From: JAJRVM01 sp963700515
Lineage (GTDB): Bacteria > Planctomycetota > Planctomycetia > Pirellulales > Pirellulaceae
Direction: 5' to 3'
Length of the DNA stretch: 64,000 nt
Assembly (NCBI GenBank): GCA_963700515.1
Contig: CAVOXY010000014.1
Location: 62,001 to 126,000, forward strand
In this document: in pieces, positions 46,415 to 57,619 of the stretch
How the letters are laid out: every line of letters begins with the position of its first letter
Numbering within the stretch: the stretch's first letter is position 1
Notes under the pieces: generated by a model
Seen by the model: only the letters and a program-made list of their open reading frames with translations
Database searches by the model: none
Told to the model about the DNA's origin: nothing
Program-made: the position numbers and the translations under genes

Positions 46415-47699
46415 TCAGCCTTCCATCGCCAGTAACAGTGGTTGCTCCACGGCTTGCACGATCCAGCGCAGGAACCGTGCGCCATCGGCGCCATCGACAA
46501 TGCGATGGTCGAACGAGAGGCTCAAGGGCATCATCAGCCGCGGCAGAAATTGCCCGTCCACGTAGACCGGCTCGTTGCTGCTGCGACCGATCCCCAGTAT
46601 AGCAACTTCCGGATCATTGATGATGGGGGTGAAGTGGCCAATGCCGATTCCGCCCAGGTTGGTAATGGTAAACGTACCGCCTGACATCTCCTCCAGCGAG
46701 AGTTTGCCGGCCCGCGCGCGGGAAGCCATTTCCGTCAGCTCGACCGACAACTGCGTCACCGTCTTCTGATCGGCATGCAGAATCACGGGGACGACCAGGC
46801 CGCGGGGAGTATCGGCCGCCACCCCGACGTTCACATACTTCTTGTAAATGACCTCGTCCTGCGACATGTCGATGCTGCAATTGAGTGCCGGAAACTTCTT
46901 CAGAGCGGCCGAGACGATCCGCAACAACATGGCGGTGATCGTCAGTTTTCCGCCAGCCTGCTCGACGGTGGCTTTGTACTGCTGGCGGAACTGCTCCAAC
47001 GCGGTGACATCCGCCTTGTCATGCAACGTGACATGGGGTGCATACCATCCCGCTTCCATCTGCAACGCCGTCTTCTTCCGCACGTTCGACATCGGCTTCC
47101 GGTCGATGTCACCCCATTTGCGGAAATCGGGCAGCGCTTTGCGTGCCGGCGCACGGGAACCACCCGCCGGCATACGGCGCAGATACGACTTGACATCCTC
47201 GGTCGAAATGCGGCCGGCTGGCCCCGATCCGCTCACCTGGCTGATATCGACGCCGATTTCGCGCGCGAATTTTCGTACGGAGGGGGCAGCCTGAATGGGG
47301 CGATCATCCGCGACAGCCGGGACCTCGATTTGTCCGGGGGAGGGGGCTGCCGCCGACCCCGACTCCAAGGGCAGTTCCACGTCTTCCGCTGCCGCAACCG
47401 GCGTGGGCGCCGCCGCCACGGGCCTCTCCTGTTTGCGCGGCCACGGGGACAGAACCGCCGGGCATCTCTTCAATCTTGGCAATGATGTCGCCGATCGAGA
47501 GTTTGTCACCGACCGCCACGGCAAGTTCAATCAGCTTGCCGCCGATCGGTGCTGGCACGTCGGTCACCGCTTTGTCGGTCTCCACCTCGATAATCGTCTG
47601 ATCGGCTTCGATCATATCGCCGACGGCCGCGGCCACGGAGACCACTTCCGCCGATTCGATATTCTCGCCCAAGTCAGGCAGCTTGAAGACTACCGCCAT
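46415..47699 (-). CDS. aceF: Dihydrolipoyl acetyltransferase (E2) of pyruvate dehydrogenase (frameshifted)
   Basis: A single lipoyl domain at the N-terminus carries Lys43 in EVETDKAV. A Pro/Ala-rich linker, a peripheral-subunit-binding domain (PSVRKFAREIGVDISQVSGSG) and the catalytic domain follow, ending with SFDHRIVDGADGARFL, where His and Asp are catalytic. The linker frame breaks near 47440; restoring one base joins the halves to about 428 residues. Because E2 is central to metabolism, the break is more likely a sequence error. The start lies 20 bases after aceE. Confidence 0.9.
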
Positions 47700-47719
47700 C
47701 GTTCACGTTCCTCGCTTTG

Positions 47720-50443
<2,724 letters not shown>

Positions 50444-51456
50444 GGCGATTGCGTACTCTCGCTGCGTATGCTCGGACGACCTGGAGACGACTATTTACGG
50501 CTGTCTATTTACGGCTATCTATTGGTTTCTAAGCGAGTTCGGCAGTTTTCGCTAGTTGTGCCACCCGAGTGGGTTGCGGGTATTGTGACCCACGAAGGCA
50601 CCCTCCCAGGGGACCTAACCCGTTGGGTCATCGTATTCTTCGCCTTTTTTCAGCTCCGAATTGATTGTCTCACCCACCCAATCGAGCCAATTCCAATTCT
50701 CTCACCGAATATCCGTAAGAATCAGCCTAGCGTGCACCCGGTTTTCGGGCCACCGGGCCCAGAATCGCCGGAGCTTGTACAGCTGTCAGGCACATCAAAG
50801 GATGTTTCTGCATAAACGTACGCAGACTCTCGTAGAGACAGCCATTCGGGGGATGCCGTCGGGTGCGATGCCGTCGGGTGCGATGCAGGCGTTCAGTGCG
50901 CTGGCGGCTTGAGGGGCCGGATTTTGACGCCGCAAGCCAGCGGCGAAACCACCTCCCAGCGACATGCATCTGTCACAGCATCAGCCCGAGCGCGTGCGGA
51001 CACCTGTCTCTTGGCAAGTTCCGGCCTCCGCTCCACGAATCTTCTTGCAGCGCGTACCGCTGACGCACTTTTGGAAGACTCTGCGGAATCACCCAGAGGC
51101 CGCCGGGAGAGCCGGATGGGTCAGGCCGCGCGGGGTGTTGGCGGGAGATGATGTAGGATGTGACAAGCTCGCCGGGTCGCGCTCTCCACAATCGACGACG
51201 ATTGCGGCGAACGCCGGCACACCCGCATGCGCTGGGCACAAACACGTGTGCCCGGGGCGCGACGACCTCGGCAACCAACGGCGGCTGCATCTCGCTGACC
51301 GGCGACGACCGTTGCCACGAACATCACGTATTCTGGTGTGCCGGCGCGCGCTTGCTGAGTCATCACGGAGGCAACGTGGTATCCAGCGAGCTTGGCACAC
51401 CCTTTTCCGCTACTGCTGCCATCCCCGCAACTGGGGCCTGGCTGAGCGACATTGGT
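50444..51456. other. One-kilobase gap with no recognised gene
   Basis: Between aceE and the Rpn-type nuclease no coding motif was found on either strand. GATGCCGTCGGGTGC occurs in two near-identical copies at 50850-50880. The segment 51160-51440 is unusually rich in small inverted repeats (for example GGGCACA...TGTGCCC near 51235-51255) and may be palindromic repeat DNA. Confidence 0.45.
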
Positions 51457-52458
51457 TCACTGGCCGGTTGATTTCGCCAGGTTGGCGTCCAGCCACGTCC
51501 GCAGATCGTCCAGCGTGCGAAAAGCAAGCAAGGCCTCGCTCAACACCTCGATCTCTGGATACGATAGGCGGCGAACCCGCGCCTCAACGTCTTCCGGCAG
51601 CGGGCCGCAAACACGTGTCAATATTTTCAACAGAATACTCACACCACCTTCAGCCTTGCCTTCAGCCTTGCCCTCGGCCTTGCCCTCGGCCTTGGCCAGT
51701 CGCTCTACAGACGTGATGTATGGCATGTGTGTTTGCTCCTCGAATTGCGCCAAGTCCGCGCGAAACCGCTGTTCCCAGTCAGCTCGCAGATGCATCATCC
51801 AGTCGATCAGGCGAAACAGTTCCCGCACCTGCTCTGCATTATACCCCGCACCGTACAGATTGCGTACCAATTGCCACTTGGCGCGGAAACGGCCTTCCGG
51901 ATCACCGGCCGTCCGCAACGCCGCGATCTGGGCACGCGCCACCTCCACCGGCAGAGAGTGATCCTCCACCCACTCCCGGTTCAATTTGTCGACCAGCTTA
52001 CAGATCGGAAATCTCAAGCGGCTTTCAAAGTCGGCCAGCTCAAACCGATCTTCTCGGGGACGCCAATGGGTGGTCAAGTCGGCCAGCACCACCACCGTGA
52101 CGACCCGCTGGTCGAACGTCCAGAATAAGCCGCCGTTGTAACGGGCGATCCGCCGCGCGAACTCAGGCTCCGACGCCGATTGGATTTCGAGGTGCAGGAG
52201 AATCCACTGGGGCTGGCCCGAACGCAGAATCACTTTCGCCAGCAAATCCACCCGCTTGTTCCGGCTGCCCGCCTGTCCGAGAATCTGACTCAGCTCCTTA
52301 TCGCACCACTCCAGCGGACCACTCCAGTCAATCGCGGCGTGCACGGCCGGAAAGAAGCTTGCCAGGAAGTCGGTCAAATGAAGCCGCAACGCTTCTTTCC
52401 AGGCGCCGTCGTAGTCGCTATCCTGCGGGAATATGTCGTCCACTGTGTCCGAGTCCAT
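51457..52458 (-). CDS. Rpn-type PD-(D/E)XK nuclease with DUF4351-like C-terminus
   Basis: GAGAGGAATTGAC precedes ATG 52458. The N-terminal domain has the nuclease core: KRVDLLAKV (Asp71) and WILLHLEIQS (Glu91, Gln93), then ARYNGGLFWTF. This fits the recombination-promoting nuclease/transposase group of PD-(D/E)XK proteins. A linker of four AEGK units (about residues 256-271) leads to a DUF4351-like domain (SILLKILTRVCGPLPEDVEARVRRLSYPEIEVLSEALLAF). The 333 residues are complete. It lies directly next to an IS91 remnant, fitting its accessory setting. Members cut DNA and raise recombination; some act against phage. Confidence 0.82.
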   Translation of the reverse strand: MDSDTVDDIFPQDSDYDGAWKEALRLHLTDFLASFFPAVHAAIDWSGPLEWCDKELSQILGQAGSRNKRVDLLAKVILRSGQPQWILLHLEIQSASEPEFARRIARYNGGLFWTFDQRVVTVVVLADLTTHWRPREDRFELADFESRLRFPICKLVDKLNREWVEDHSLPVEVARAQIAALRTAGDPEGRFRAKWQLVRNLYGAGYNAEQVRELFRLIDWMMHLRADWEQRFRADLAQFEEQTHMPYITSVERLAKAEGKAEGKAEGKAEGGVSILLKILTRVCGPLPEDVEARVRRLSYPEIEVLSEALLAFRTLDDLRTWLDANLAKSTGQ

Positions 52459-52521
52459 GTCAATTCCTCTCCGTGCGCTGTGGCCTGAGCATGGGGGCCA
52501 TCCCCTGCAGTAGGCAGTATA

Positions 52522-53007
52522 ACGATCTCGGGACCGGAGGTCGTGGCCTACCTGGCACGCTACGTGAGCCGCGTGGCCATCTCCAATGATCGCTTGATTG
52601 GCATCGAAAACGACGAGGTGCTCTTCTGGTATCACGACAAGCGGGACGGCGGCAAGAAGAAGATCGTCCGACTTCCCGCCATCGAGTTCATCGACTCCTT
52701 TTTGCAGCACGTGCTGCCGCGCGGCAAGCGACATGTGCGCAACTATGGCTATCTCGCGCCGGGTAAACGGGTCGCCAGCCTCCAACTGCTGGCGATGCTC
52801 TTCGACTTAAATGCGAAAGAGGAGGACGCTGAGGAGGTGAAAGGCGGCGAGCCCAGCCAAGAGAAAGACGAGCGGCCCGAGCGGCTCTGTCCCTGTTGCG
52901 AAGTAGGAGTGATGGTTTCGGTCCAGAAATTTCCCCGCCCCTCGGTCCACCAGATCATGCAGATGTCGCTCGACCAGCTACGGCAACCAACGCTGCCCTT
53001 CATGTGA
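52522..53007 (+). pseudogene. C-terminal remnant of an IS91-family transposase (copy 1)
   Basis: The frame begins without a start in GPEVVAYLARYVSRVAISNDR, the Y2 catalytic region of IS91 transposases, then FLQHVLPRGKRHVRNYGYL, a zinc-type CPCCEVG and an ending RQPTLPFM. The upstream zinc-binding and HUH parts are missing. It is not a close copy of the transposase at 60575-62302 (YLARYVSRVAISNDR versus YLANYVGRIALSDSR), so two separate insertions took place. Confidence 0.8.
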
Positions 53008-53232
53008 CGAACCCAAAGGCCATGACACGCCAAACCACCCGAAAAGAGGCCTTCCCACACTCACTGGCGCTGAGCGTCAGTGGTCAGTCTTTCGATGAAA
53101 TTGGGGCTGAAGCCTTAAGAGATCGAGGCTGTCAGGCCCCACAAAAGTCTGAAGAGGGCGGACACGGTTGGTTTTGCCTTGCCACCATACTTCGTGTACA
53201 ATCGTCAGATGTCTCAAACTGAGGAATCACTC
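53008..53232. other. Short intergenic region
   Basis: This is the upstream region of the DUF433 gene. No clear promoter was placed; an in-frame ATG at 53209 is an alternative start of that gene. Confidence 0.4.
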
Positions 53233-53502
53233 ATGTCAACAATGCTTGATACTTTGCTCGTAGCGACCCCTGGTGTTTGTGGGGGGCGGATGTGCATTCA
53301 TGGGACGAGAATTACTGTCCATCGCATCGCTTCGCTCTATAAACAGGGCCTGAGCGCTGAAGATATTATTCAGACCTATCCACATCTATCTCTCTGTCAG
53401 GTGTACGCCGCGTTGGCGTTCTATCACGCCAACCGAGTAGAAATCGAGTCGGAACTCGCTGCTGCAGACGCCGCATATGACGAACTAAAGAACCAGGTGT
53501 GA
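53233..53502 (+). CDS. DUF433-family antitoxin-like protein
   Basis: ATG 53233 follows GAGGAA. The 89-residue protein reads LVATPGVCGGRMCIHGTRITVHRIASLY, the conserved DUF433 opening (GGxPxIxGTRIxV), then a helix-turn-helix-like part (LSAEDIIQTYPHLSLCQVYAALAFYHAN). DUF433 proteins usually stand in front of a DUF5615/PIN-like partner and are thought to act as antitoxin and repressor. That partner follows here within 5-11 bases. The gene itself looks intact. Confidence 0.85.
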   Translation: MSTMLDTLLVATPGVCGGRMCIHGTRITVHRIASLYKQGLSAEDIIQTYPHLSLCQVYAALAFYHANRVEIESELAAADAAYDELKNQV

Positions 53503-53506
53503 GGAT

Positions 53507-53869
53507 GTGCCTGTGAGTATCGTCCGACTGTACGTGGACGAGGACGAGGACGCTTCCGAGTCTGCCGTAGTCTTGGGATTGCGTGCTCGTGGCGTCGACC
53601 TCGAAACAACGTGTGAGGCCGGCCGTCTGGCAACGTCAGACGAAAGCTAATTGGCGTTTGCCACCGAAGTTAGCCGGGTGATCTATACCTTCAATGCCAG
53701 TGATTTCGCGCGTCTGCATCGGGAGTTTCTGGAGAGCGGACGTGTCCATGCCGGTATTGTCGTCATCCCGGAACAACGCTATTCGATCGGTGAGAAAATT
53801 CGGCGACTAGCGTCGTTTGTGCAGGTAACGACCGGCGACGCGATGCGAAACCGCATGGAATTTCTCTGA
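53507..53869 (+). pseudogene. DUF5615 PIN-like toxin with a premature stop
   Basis: From GTG 53507/53513 the frame reads VRLYVDEDEDASESAVVLGL, then RGVDLETTCEAGRLATSDES, a TAA at 53648-53650, then LAFATEVSRVIYTFNASDFA through MEFL. In the family the position of the TAA is normally Gln (SDEEQL/SDESQL), so a CAA to TAA change explains it. The acidic PIN-type residues (YVDED, NASDF) remain. Translation would give only a 45-residue fragment, so the toxin is probably inactive. Confidence 0.75.
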
Positions 53870-54696
53870 CACAATTCCGTTCGCCGCGGGTACACTTCTT
53901 GGTCCGCTGACCCGTTACTGCCCTTTCCCAAGTCCTGAACCGACCGCGGCCACTGTCGGAGCCAATCAGACTCAGGAACCGTTAGGATGACGCGCCAACG
54001 TTCCAGAACGTGCCAACAACCGTCCCCAGTTACGAAGTGGCTGTATCCGTCGTGCGGACTGCGAGATACCAGTCCCTTCATGAGTTCATCGCGTGGAAGA
54101 TCGCGAGGTTCCATCCAGTGGATCCCCGAGTCTTTGATTTCTACAATCGGAAACTGGAGTTGCGGCAAGCTGCGTTGGATAGCCGGATCGTCAGCTGGAG
54201 TCTCACCCTGATTTTGCACGGCGTCTGGCCAAACGATGGCGACATAATTTGTCTCGCCGGTGTCATTTGTCTCGTCAGAAGGACAGCAAAAGTTCTCCGC
54301 GATATCCGGATAGTCCCGTTCAATTTCTCGAGCCAAGGCCGAATTGTGCGGGCCGTTCCATGGTTCGGAAAAATCATACCGTGAGTAAACGTGGTCATAT
54401 CCCGCGTAGGGCAGAATAAGGACCCGCCAGCTATGCGCGGGATTTCCGGCATCATCCTCCAGGTAAAGTGGCGGGAAGCACCCGTATTCTTGATGGTAAT
54501 TCTCCAACGCCAATGAAATACGCTTGAGGTGCTGGATGCACATTGACTTGTTAAAAGTTCGTATGGTGGTCCACTTAGTCCAGTAGTAGTACGGGTACCA
54601 TACAAATAGGAAGACGGCGAGACTCCCGACTACTAGCCAAGTCCATCTCCGCCGACATTTGCGTGCCTCACTGTGACCCTCGTCATTCCCGGCCAT
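53779..54696 (-). CDS. DUF1559-type protein with N-terminal membrane anchor
   Basis: ATG 54696 follows AAGGAC. After a basic segment (EARKCRRRWTW) comes one membrane helix (LVVGSLAVFLFVWYPYYY), then the DUF1559 core: CIQHLKRISLALENYHQEYGCFPP, HSWRVLILPYAGYDHVYSRYDFSEPWNGPHN, CCPSDE, TGETNYVAIVW and a C-terminal VTGDGCWHVLERW. Unlike most DUF1559 proteins it lacks a prepilin-type leader. The last 30 residues are antisense to the DUF5615 gene, so its original end may have been replaced. It starts 20 bases after the RHS tip on the same strand, the position where immunity genes usually lie, though DUF1559 is not a known immunity family. Confidence 0.75.
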   Translation of the reverse strand: MAGNDEGHSEARKCRRRWTWLVVGSLAVFLFVWYPYYYWTKWTTIRTFNKSMCIQHLKRISLALENYHQEYGCFPPLYLEDDAGNPAHSWRVLILPYAGYDHVYSRYDFSEPWNGPHNSALAREIERDYPDIAENFCCPSDETNDTGETNYVAIVWPDAVQNQGETPADDPAIQRSLPQLQFPIVEIKDSGIHWMEPRDLPRDELMKGLVSRSPHDGYSHFVTGDGCWHVLERWRVILTVPESDWLRQWPRSVQDLGKGSNGSADQEVYPRRTELCQRNSMRFRIASPVVTCTNDASRRIFSPIE

Positions 54697-54716
54697 GTTT
54701 CTTGTCCTTACGCTCA

Positions 54717-55457
54717 TCAGTCTGGGTTGGCCGGAAGGTGTTTCTCTCCCCAATCCTCCCACTCAGATTGGTACCAGGATTTGTCATCAACGGAGTACCC
54801 ACAACCATCGCTTGCCGAAATGCGATCGATGACGATTCCAACCCGACGCAAACCATCCTTCGCGTCTTCCGCGATGCAATTTGATCTGCCGTTATCGTCA
54901 CCTCCGCATATGATCGCGTGACAGTCTCTGGGCCATCTATATCGGGTCATGGTCGCCTCTGGCGAATCACCTGGCCATCCAGGGTTGAAGTGGAAAACGG
55001 CAATAAAGCTGTTACAGTTCACCACGACAATAATACACGGCTTGGCGCCTCCGCCGCCGATGTATGTACCTCGAGGGTATGGGGGCGAATAGAAAATCGC
55101 GTCGCCTGAATTAGGTCCCCAAGGAAACAACACGCCACTGGGAAGCCCTGTTTCGACCTCTCCAATTGGTTCAAGTCTAATCCGACTCTCTTTGCTCGGA
55201 GACACCCAGCCACCCCAAGTGGTCCAGATGGGAAAGATCGATCTCGCATTGGGAATTCCGATCGTCCTGGAACCCGCAGGTGGCCACGGAACGGGCGATC
55301 GCGGATCCGGCGGCCCTAGCCCTGGCGCAGGCGCTTGCAGTCCCCACGCGTCGTTCTGATTCGTCGGCGAGTCCCACACATACTCATAGATGTTCAACCC
55401 TCCTTCATACCCCACCGGATCCCTACTGCAGAACCTGCCCAGCTGGGCGTGGTACAC
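54717..55457 (-). CDS. RHS core and C-terminal tip, 5'-truncated, with a possible deamidase toxin domain
   Basis: The frame starts inside the RHS repeat-associated core: YHAQLGRFCSRDPVGYEGGL and NIYEYVWDSPTNQNDAWGL. In-frame TAG codons lie just upstream, so the large RHS barrel is missing. After a Pro-rich linker, the tip (residues about 125-246) has CIIVVVN followed by FIAVFHF, an apparent hairpin of two strands in which Cys141 and His156 are 15 residues apart, then AIICGGDDNGRSNCIAEDAK. This spacing and order resemble the Cys/His pair of CNF1- and CheD-type glutamine deamidases. The toxin assignment is inference. As an orphan tip it could be used by recombination into a full RHS gene. Confidence 0.65.
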   Translation of the reverse strand: MYHAQLGRFCSRDPVGYEGGLNIYEYVWDSPTNQNDAWGLQAPAPGLGPPDPRSPVPWPPAGSRTIGIPNARSIFPIWTTWGGWVSPSKESRIRLEPIGEVETGLPSGVLFPWGPNSGDAIFYSPPYPRGTYIGGGGAKPCIIVVVNCNSFIAVFHFNPGWPGDSPEATMTRYRWPRDCHAIICGGDDNGRSNCIAEDAKDGLRRVGIVIDRISASDGCGYSVDDKSWYQSEWEDWGEKHLPANPD

Positions 55458-55913
55458 GCGGTGCCATTGCTACTAACTGACGTACTTGTGTCACCGACAT
55501 CGCTCGCGCCCTGGGTTTCTCGCAGGTTTTGCACGTGGCACCGGCAACTCGACTCTTCTCATCTCTTTCGCGCGCCGCGCGCGAAGCTGTTGTCATGTCA
55601 AAGATCTACGGGTGATTGTACCCGCCCGGTGGGCTGCTTGTGAAGAGAAAGACGGCCGCCTGACGCTGAATTTGTCAGGCGGCGTGGGGTTTATTGGCGG
55701 GAGATGAAGCACGCAGAGGATCTAGGCTTCGGTGGCGGGGCTGGTGCGACGCCTTACCCAACGAAGGAGACGCTCGGCCAGCTGGCGTAACCGCTGCCGC
55801 AGCGGCCAGTGGAGCCAGCCGTAGGAGCGCCGCTGGGGAGAAGTACGCAGCAAGCGTGCCGGGATGCGTGTGGGCATGCACCTCGCAGAGCTTGCCGATC
55901 GAGACATGCGTGT
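55458..55913. other. Intergenic region, no gene recognised
   Basis: There is no trace of the missing RHS body; similarity to RHS ends at 55475. A GCCAGCTGGCGTAACCGCTG stretch at 55778 and other small palindromes are present. Confidence 0.5.
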
Positions 55914-55943
55914 AAATTTTATGTGCAGATGCACATAAAATTT
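55914..55943. repeat. Perfect 13-bp inverted repeat near the recombinase gene
   Basis: AAATTTTATGTGC (55914-55926) and GCACATAAAATTT (55931-55943) flank AGAT. A third relative, TGCACATAAGATTT, lies at 56020-56033. Overlapping the right arm, AAATTTATTATGCGCAG (55941-55957) repeats in inverted orientation at 56298-56314, inside the end of the recombinase gene. The size fits either a terminator hairpin or paired recombinase-binding arms. Confidence 0.7.
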
Positions 55944-56268
55944 ATTATGCGCAGCGGATGGTTATGTTGAGTCGCTTCCGCAAGTGCTTACCCGTCCGAT
56001 CCTCCCCACAGGATTGCTGCACATAAGATTTCATGATGCACCTGCTGGCGGCCATGGGCGCGCTGCATTTCACTGGAGGTCTGTCATAGAGCAAATCGAT
56101 CTTCCGGTCTCGCGAAACATGCCACTGCGGCACGGAAACAAAAATCTGCTGGACTGACCCCGTATCTTCCGAGGACATCCACACACGGCAGGGCTGAGCC
56201 GAGATTCGCCAAACTCAGACGGATATTATGTTGAGTGATCCAGTGCACATCGCCTTGTAATCGCCGAC

Positions 56269-57216
56269 TTACGCCGCCCAGCTGCACATTTCCGCTGTCT
56301 GCGCATAATAAATTTGCGTAGTCGAGAGGCTTTCATGACCCAGGATCGCCTGAATGTGCCGGATGTCGGCGCCGTGGTCGAGCATGATTGTGGCGGCCGT
56401 GTGTCGAAATAAATGGCACGCGCCCACCTTGGTGATGCCCGCCTGGTTCATGAACTGACGCACCTGGCTGGAGAGCTGATTGGGATGCACCTGGCGGCCA
56501 CGCTGCGTGACGAACAACAACGGCGAAGCGGTCTCTTCCGCGCCCAACAGCAGCGGTCGGGCCTCGGCCAGGTACTTGTCGATCCAGGCCAGCGCCCTCT
56601 CGCCCAAGGGCACGTACCGATCCTTCTTCCCCTTGCCCTGGCGGACCAGGATCACGCGGCGCTGACGATCCAGGTCGGTCAGGTGCAGCGAGAGCACTTC
56701 CTGTCGCCGCAGTCCGCTGGAGTACAGCAGCTCGAGCACGGCGCGGGTGCGCAGTCCACTGGGCTTGCTGATGTCGGCCTGCGCCATGATGGCTTCCACT
56801 TCGCTTTCGCTCAGCGCATGGCGCGGCAGACGTTTTTCTTCTCGGGGCAACTGCAGTTCCAACGCCGGATTGTGCTCGAGCACGCGCTGGTCCTTGAGCC
56901 AGGTGAACCAGCTGCGCAGGCTGATCAGCCAGTGGGATTGACTGGAGATGCTCAGCGGCTGGCCGTTCTTCTGGCGGTAATAGAACAGATGCCGCTGAAA
57001 GCGCTCGATCATCTCGGCGGTGACCTCCGCGGCGCGGGTCACGCTGCGGTCCTCACACCACTGGATGAACCGCGAGAGCTGCAGCCGTCGGATTTTGACC
57101 GTGTTGGCCGCGAAGTTGTGGGTTTCCAACCACTGCAGATAGCGGTGCAGCAGATGACAGAGCGACTGCGGATCACGCGGATCGCCGGGGATCGGGAGAC
57201 AAGGATACGTACGCAT
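56269..57216 (-). CDS. Tyrosine recombinase/integrase
   Basis: The 315-residue protein has an N-terminal SAM-like core-binding domain (LHRYLQWLETHNFAANTVKI) and a catalytic domain with Arg170 (YSSGLRRQEVL), the Lys of QGKGKKDRYVPL, His268/Arg271 (ACHLFRHTAA), His294 (ILGHESLSTTQIYY) and the nucleophile Tyr303. All catalytic residues are present, so it is probably active. The end after IYYAQTAEMCSWAA differs from the usual IYTxVSIxxLKxxH of relatives and lies in repeat-containing DNA. It should cut and rejoin DNA at specific inverted-repeat sites; the inverted repeats just downstream are candidates. Confidence 0.88.
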   Translation of the reverse strand: MRTYPCLPIPGDPRDPQSLCHLLHRYLQWLETHNFAANTVKIRRLQLSRFIQWCEDRSVTRAAEVTAEMIERFQRHLFYYRQKNGQPLSISSQSHWLISLRSWFTWLKDQRVLEHNPALELQLPREEKRLPRHALSESEVEAIMAQADISKPSGLRTRAVLELLYSSGLRRQEVLSLHLTDLDRQRRVILVRQGKGKKDRYVPLGERALAWIDKYLAEARPLLLGAEETASPLLFVTQRGRQVHPNQLSSQVRQFMNQAGITKVGACHLFRHTAATIMLDHGADIRHIQAILGHESLSTTQIYYAQTAEMCSWAA

Positions 57217-57619
57217 TGCGAAAGACTCCTTCAGGGGTCACGAGGCCCAGCAACGGGCCTCTGGAAGTGAGAGAGGCGTGCAGACGCCTGCACGCCAGAA
57301 CGTGTGTGTGGGAGAGCATCGAGAGACGAGTCGTAGCTGAGACCGCCAGGGCTCAGAGCGAGCGGGGATGGGGTTCCAGCTACGTAGCTGAGACCGCCAG
57401 GGCTCAGCCGCAGCGGCGATGGATGCTCCACTGGTCGGAAGCCTGGCGGCTTCAGCTCGCTACGGCAGCTTCAGTTACACGGCCTGGCGCGACAGCTTTT
57501 TTGGAGCGCCACTTGTGCGTTTTTCCGCCCAGGTGCCGGTTTGCTCAGCAAGCGATGGTCAGCACACGACTTAACCGCTTTTTGGCCGCTGGCCGATTCC
57601 CGCCGTTTCCGCTGCCGAT
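57217..57619. other. Intergenic region with hairpin repeats
   Basis: It holds two GTAGCTGAGACC hairpins and one hairpin B (next entry), but no gene. Confidence 0.5.
57333..57456. repeat. Two GTAGCTGAGACC hairpins and one hairpin B
   Basis: GTAGCTGAGACCGCCAGGGC stands at 57333 and 57384 (51-bp spacing), and GGAAGCCTGGCGGCTTCAGC at 57437 is hairpin B. The A arms pair with one mismatch because of GAGACC. The set lies between the recombinase and the ATPase genes. Confidence 0.85.

Noticed and set aside
56413..57270. Plus-strand open frame of 285 codons
   Set aside because: It is antisense to the tyrosine recombinase, whose catalytic residues are complete.
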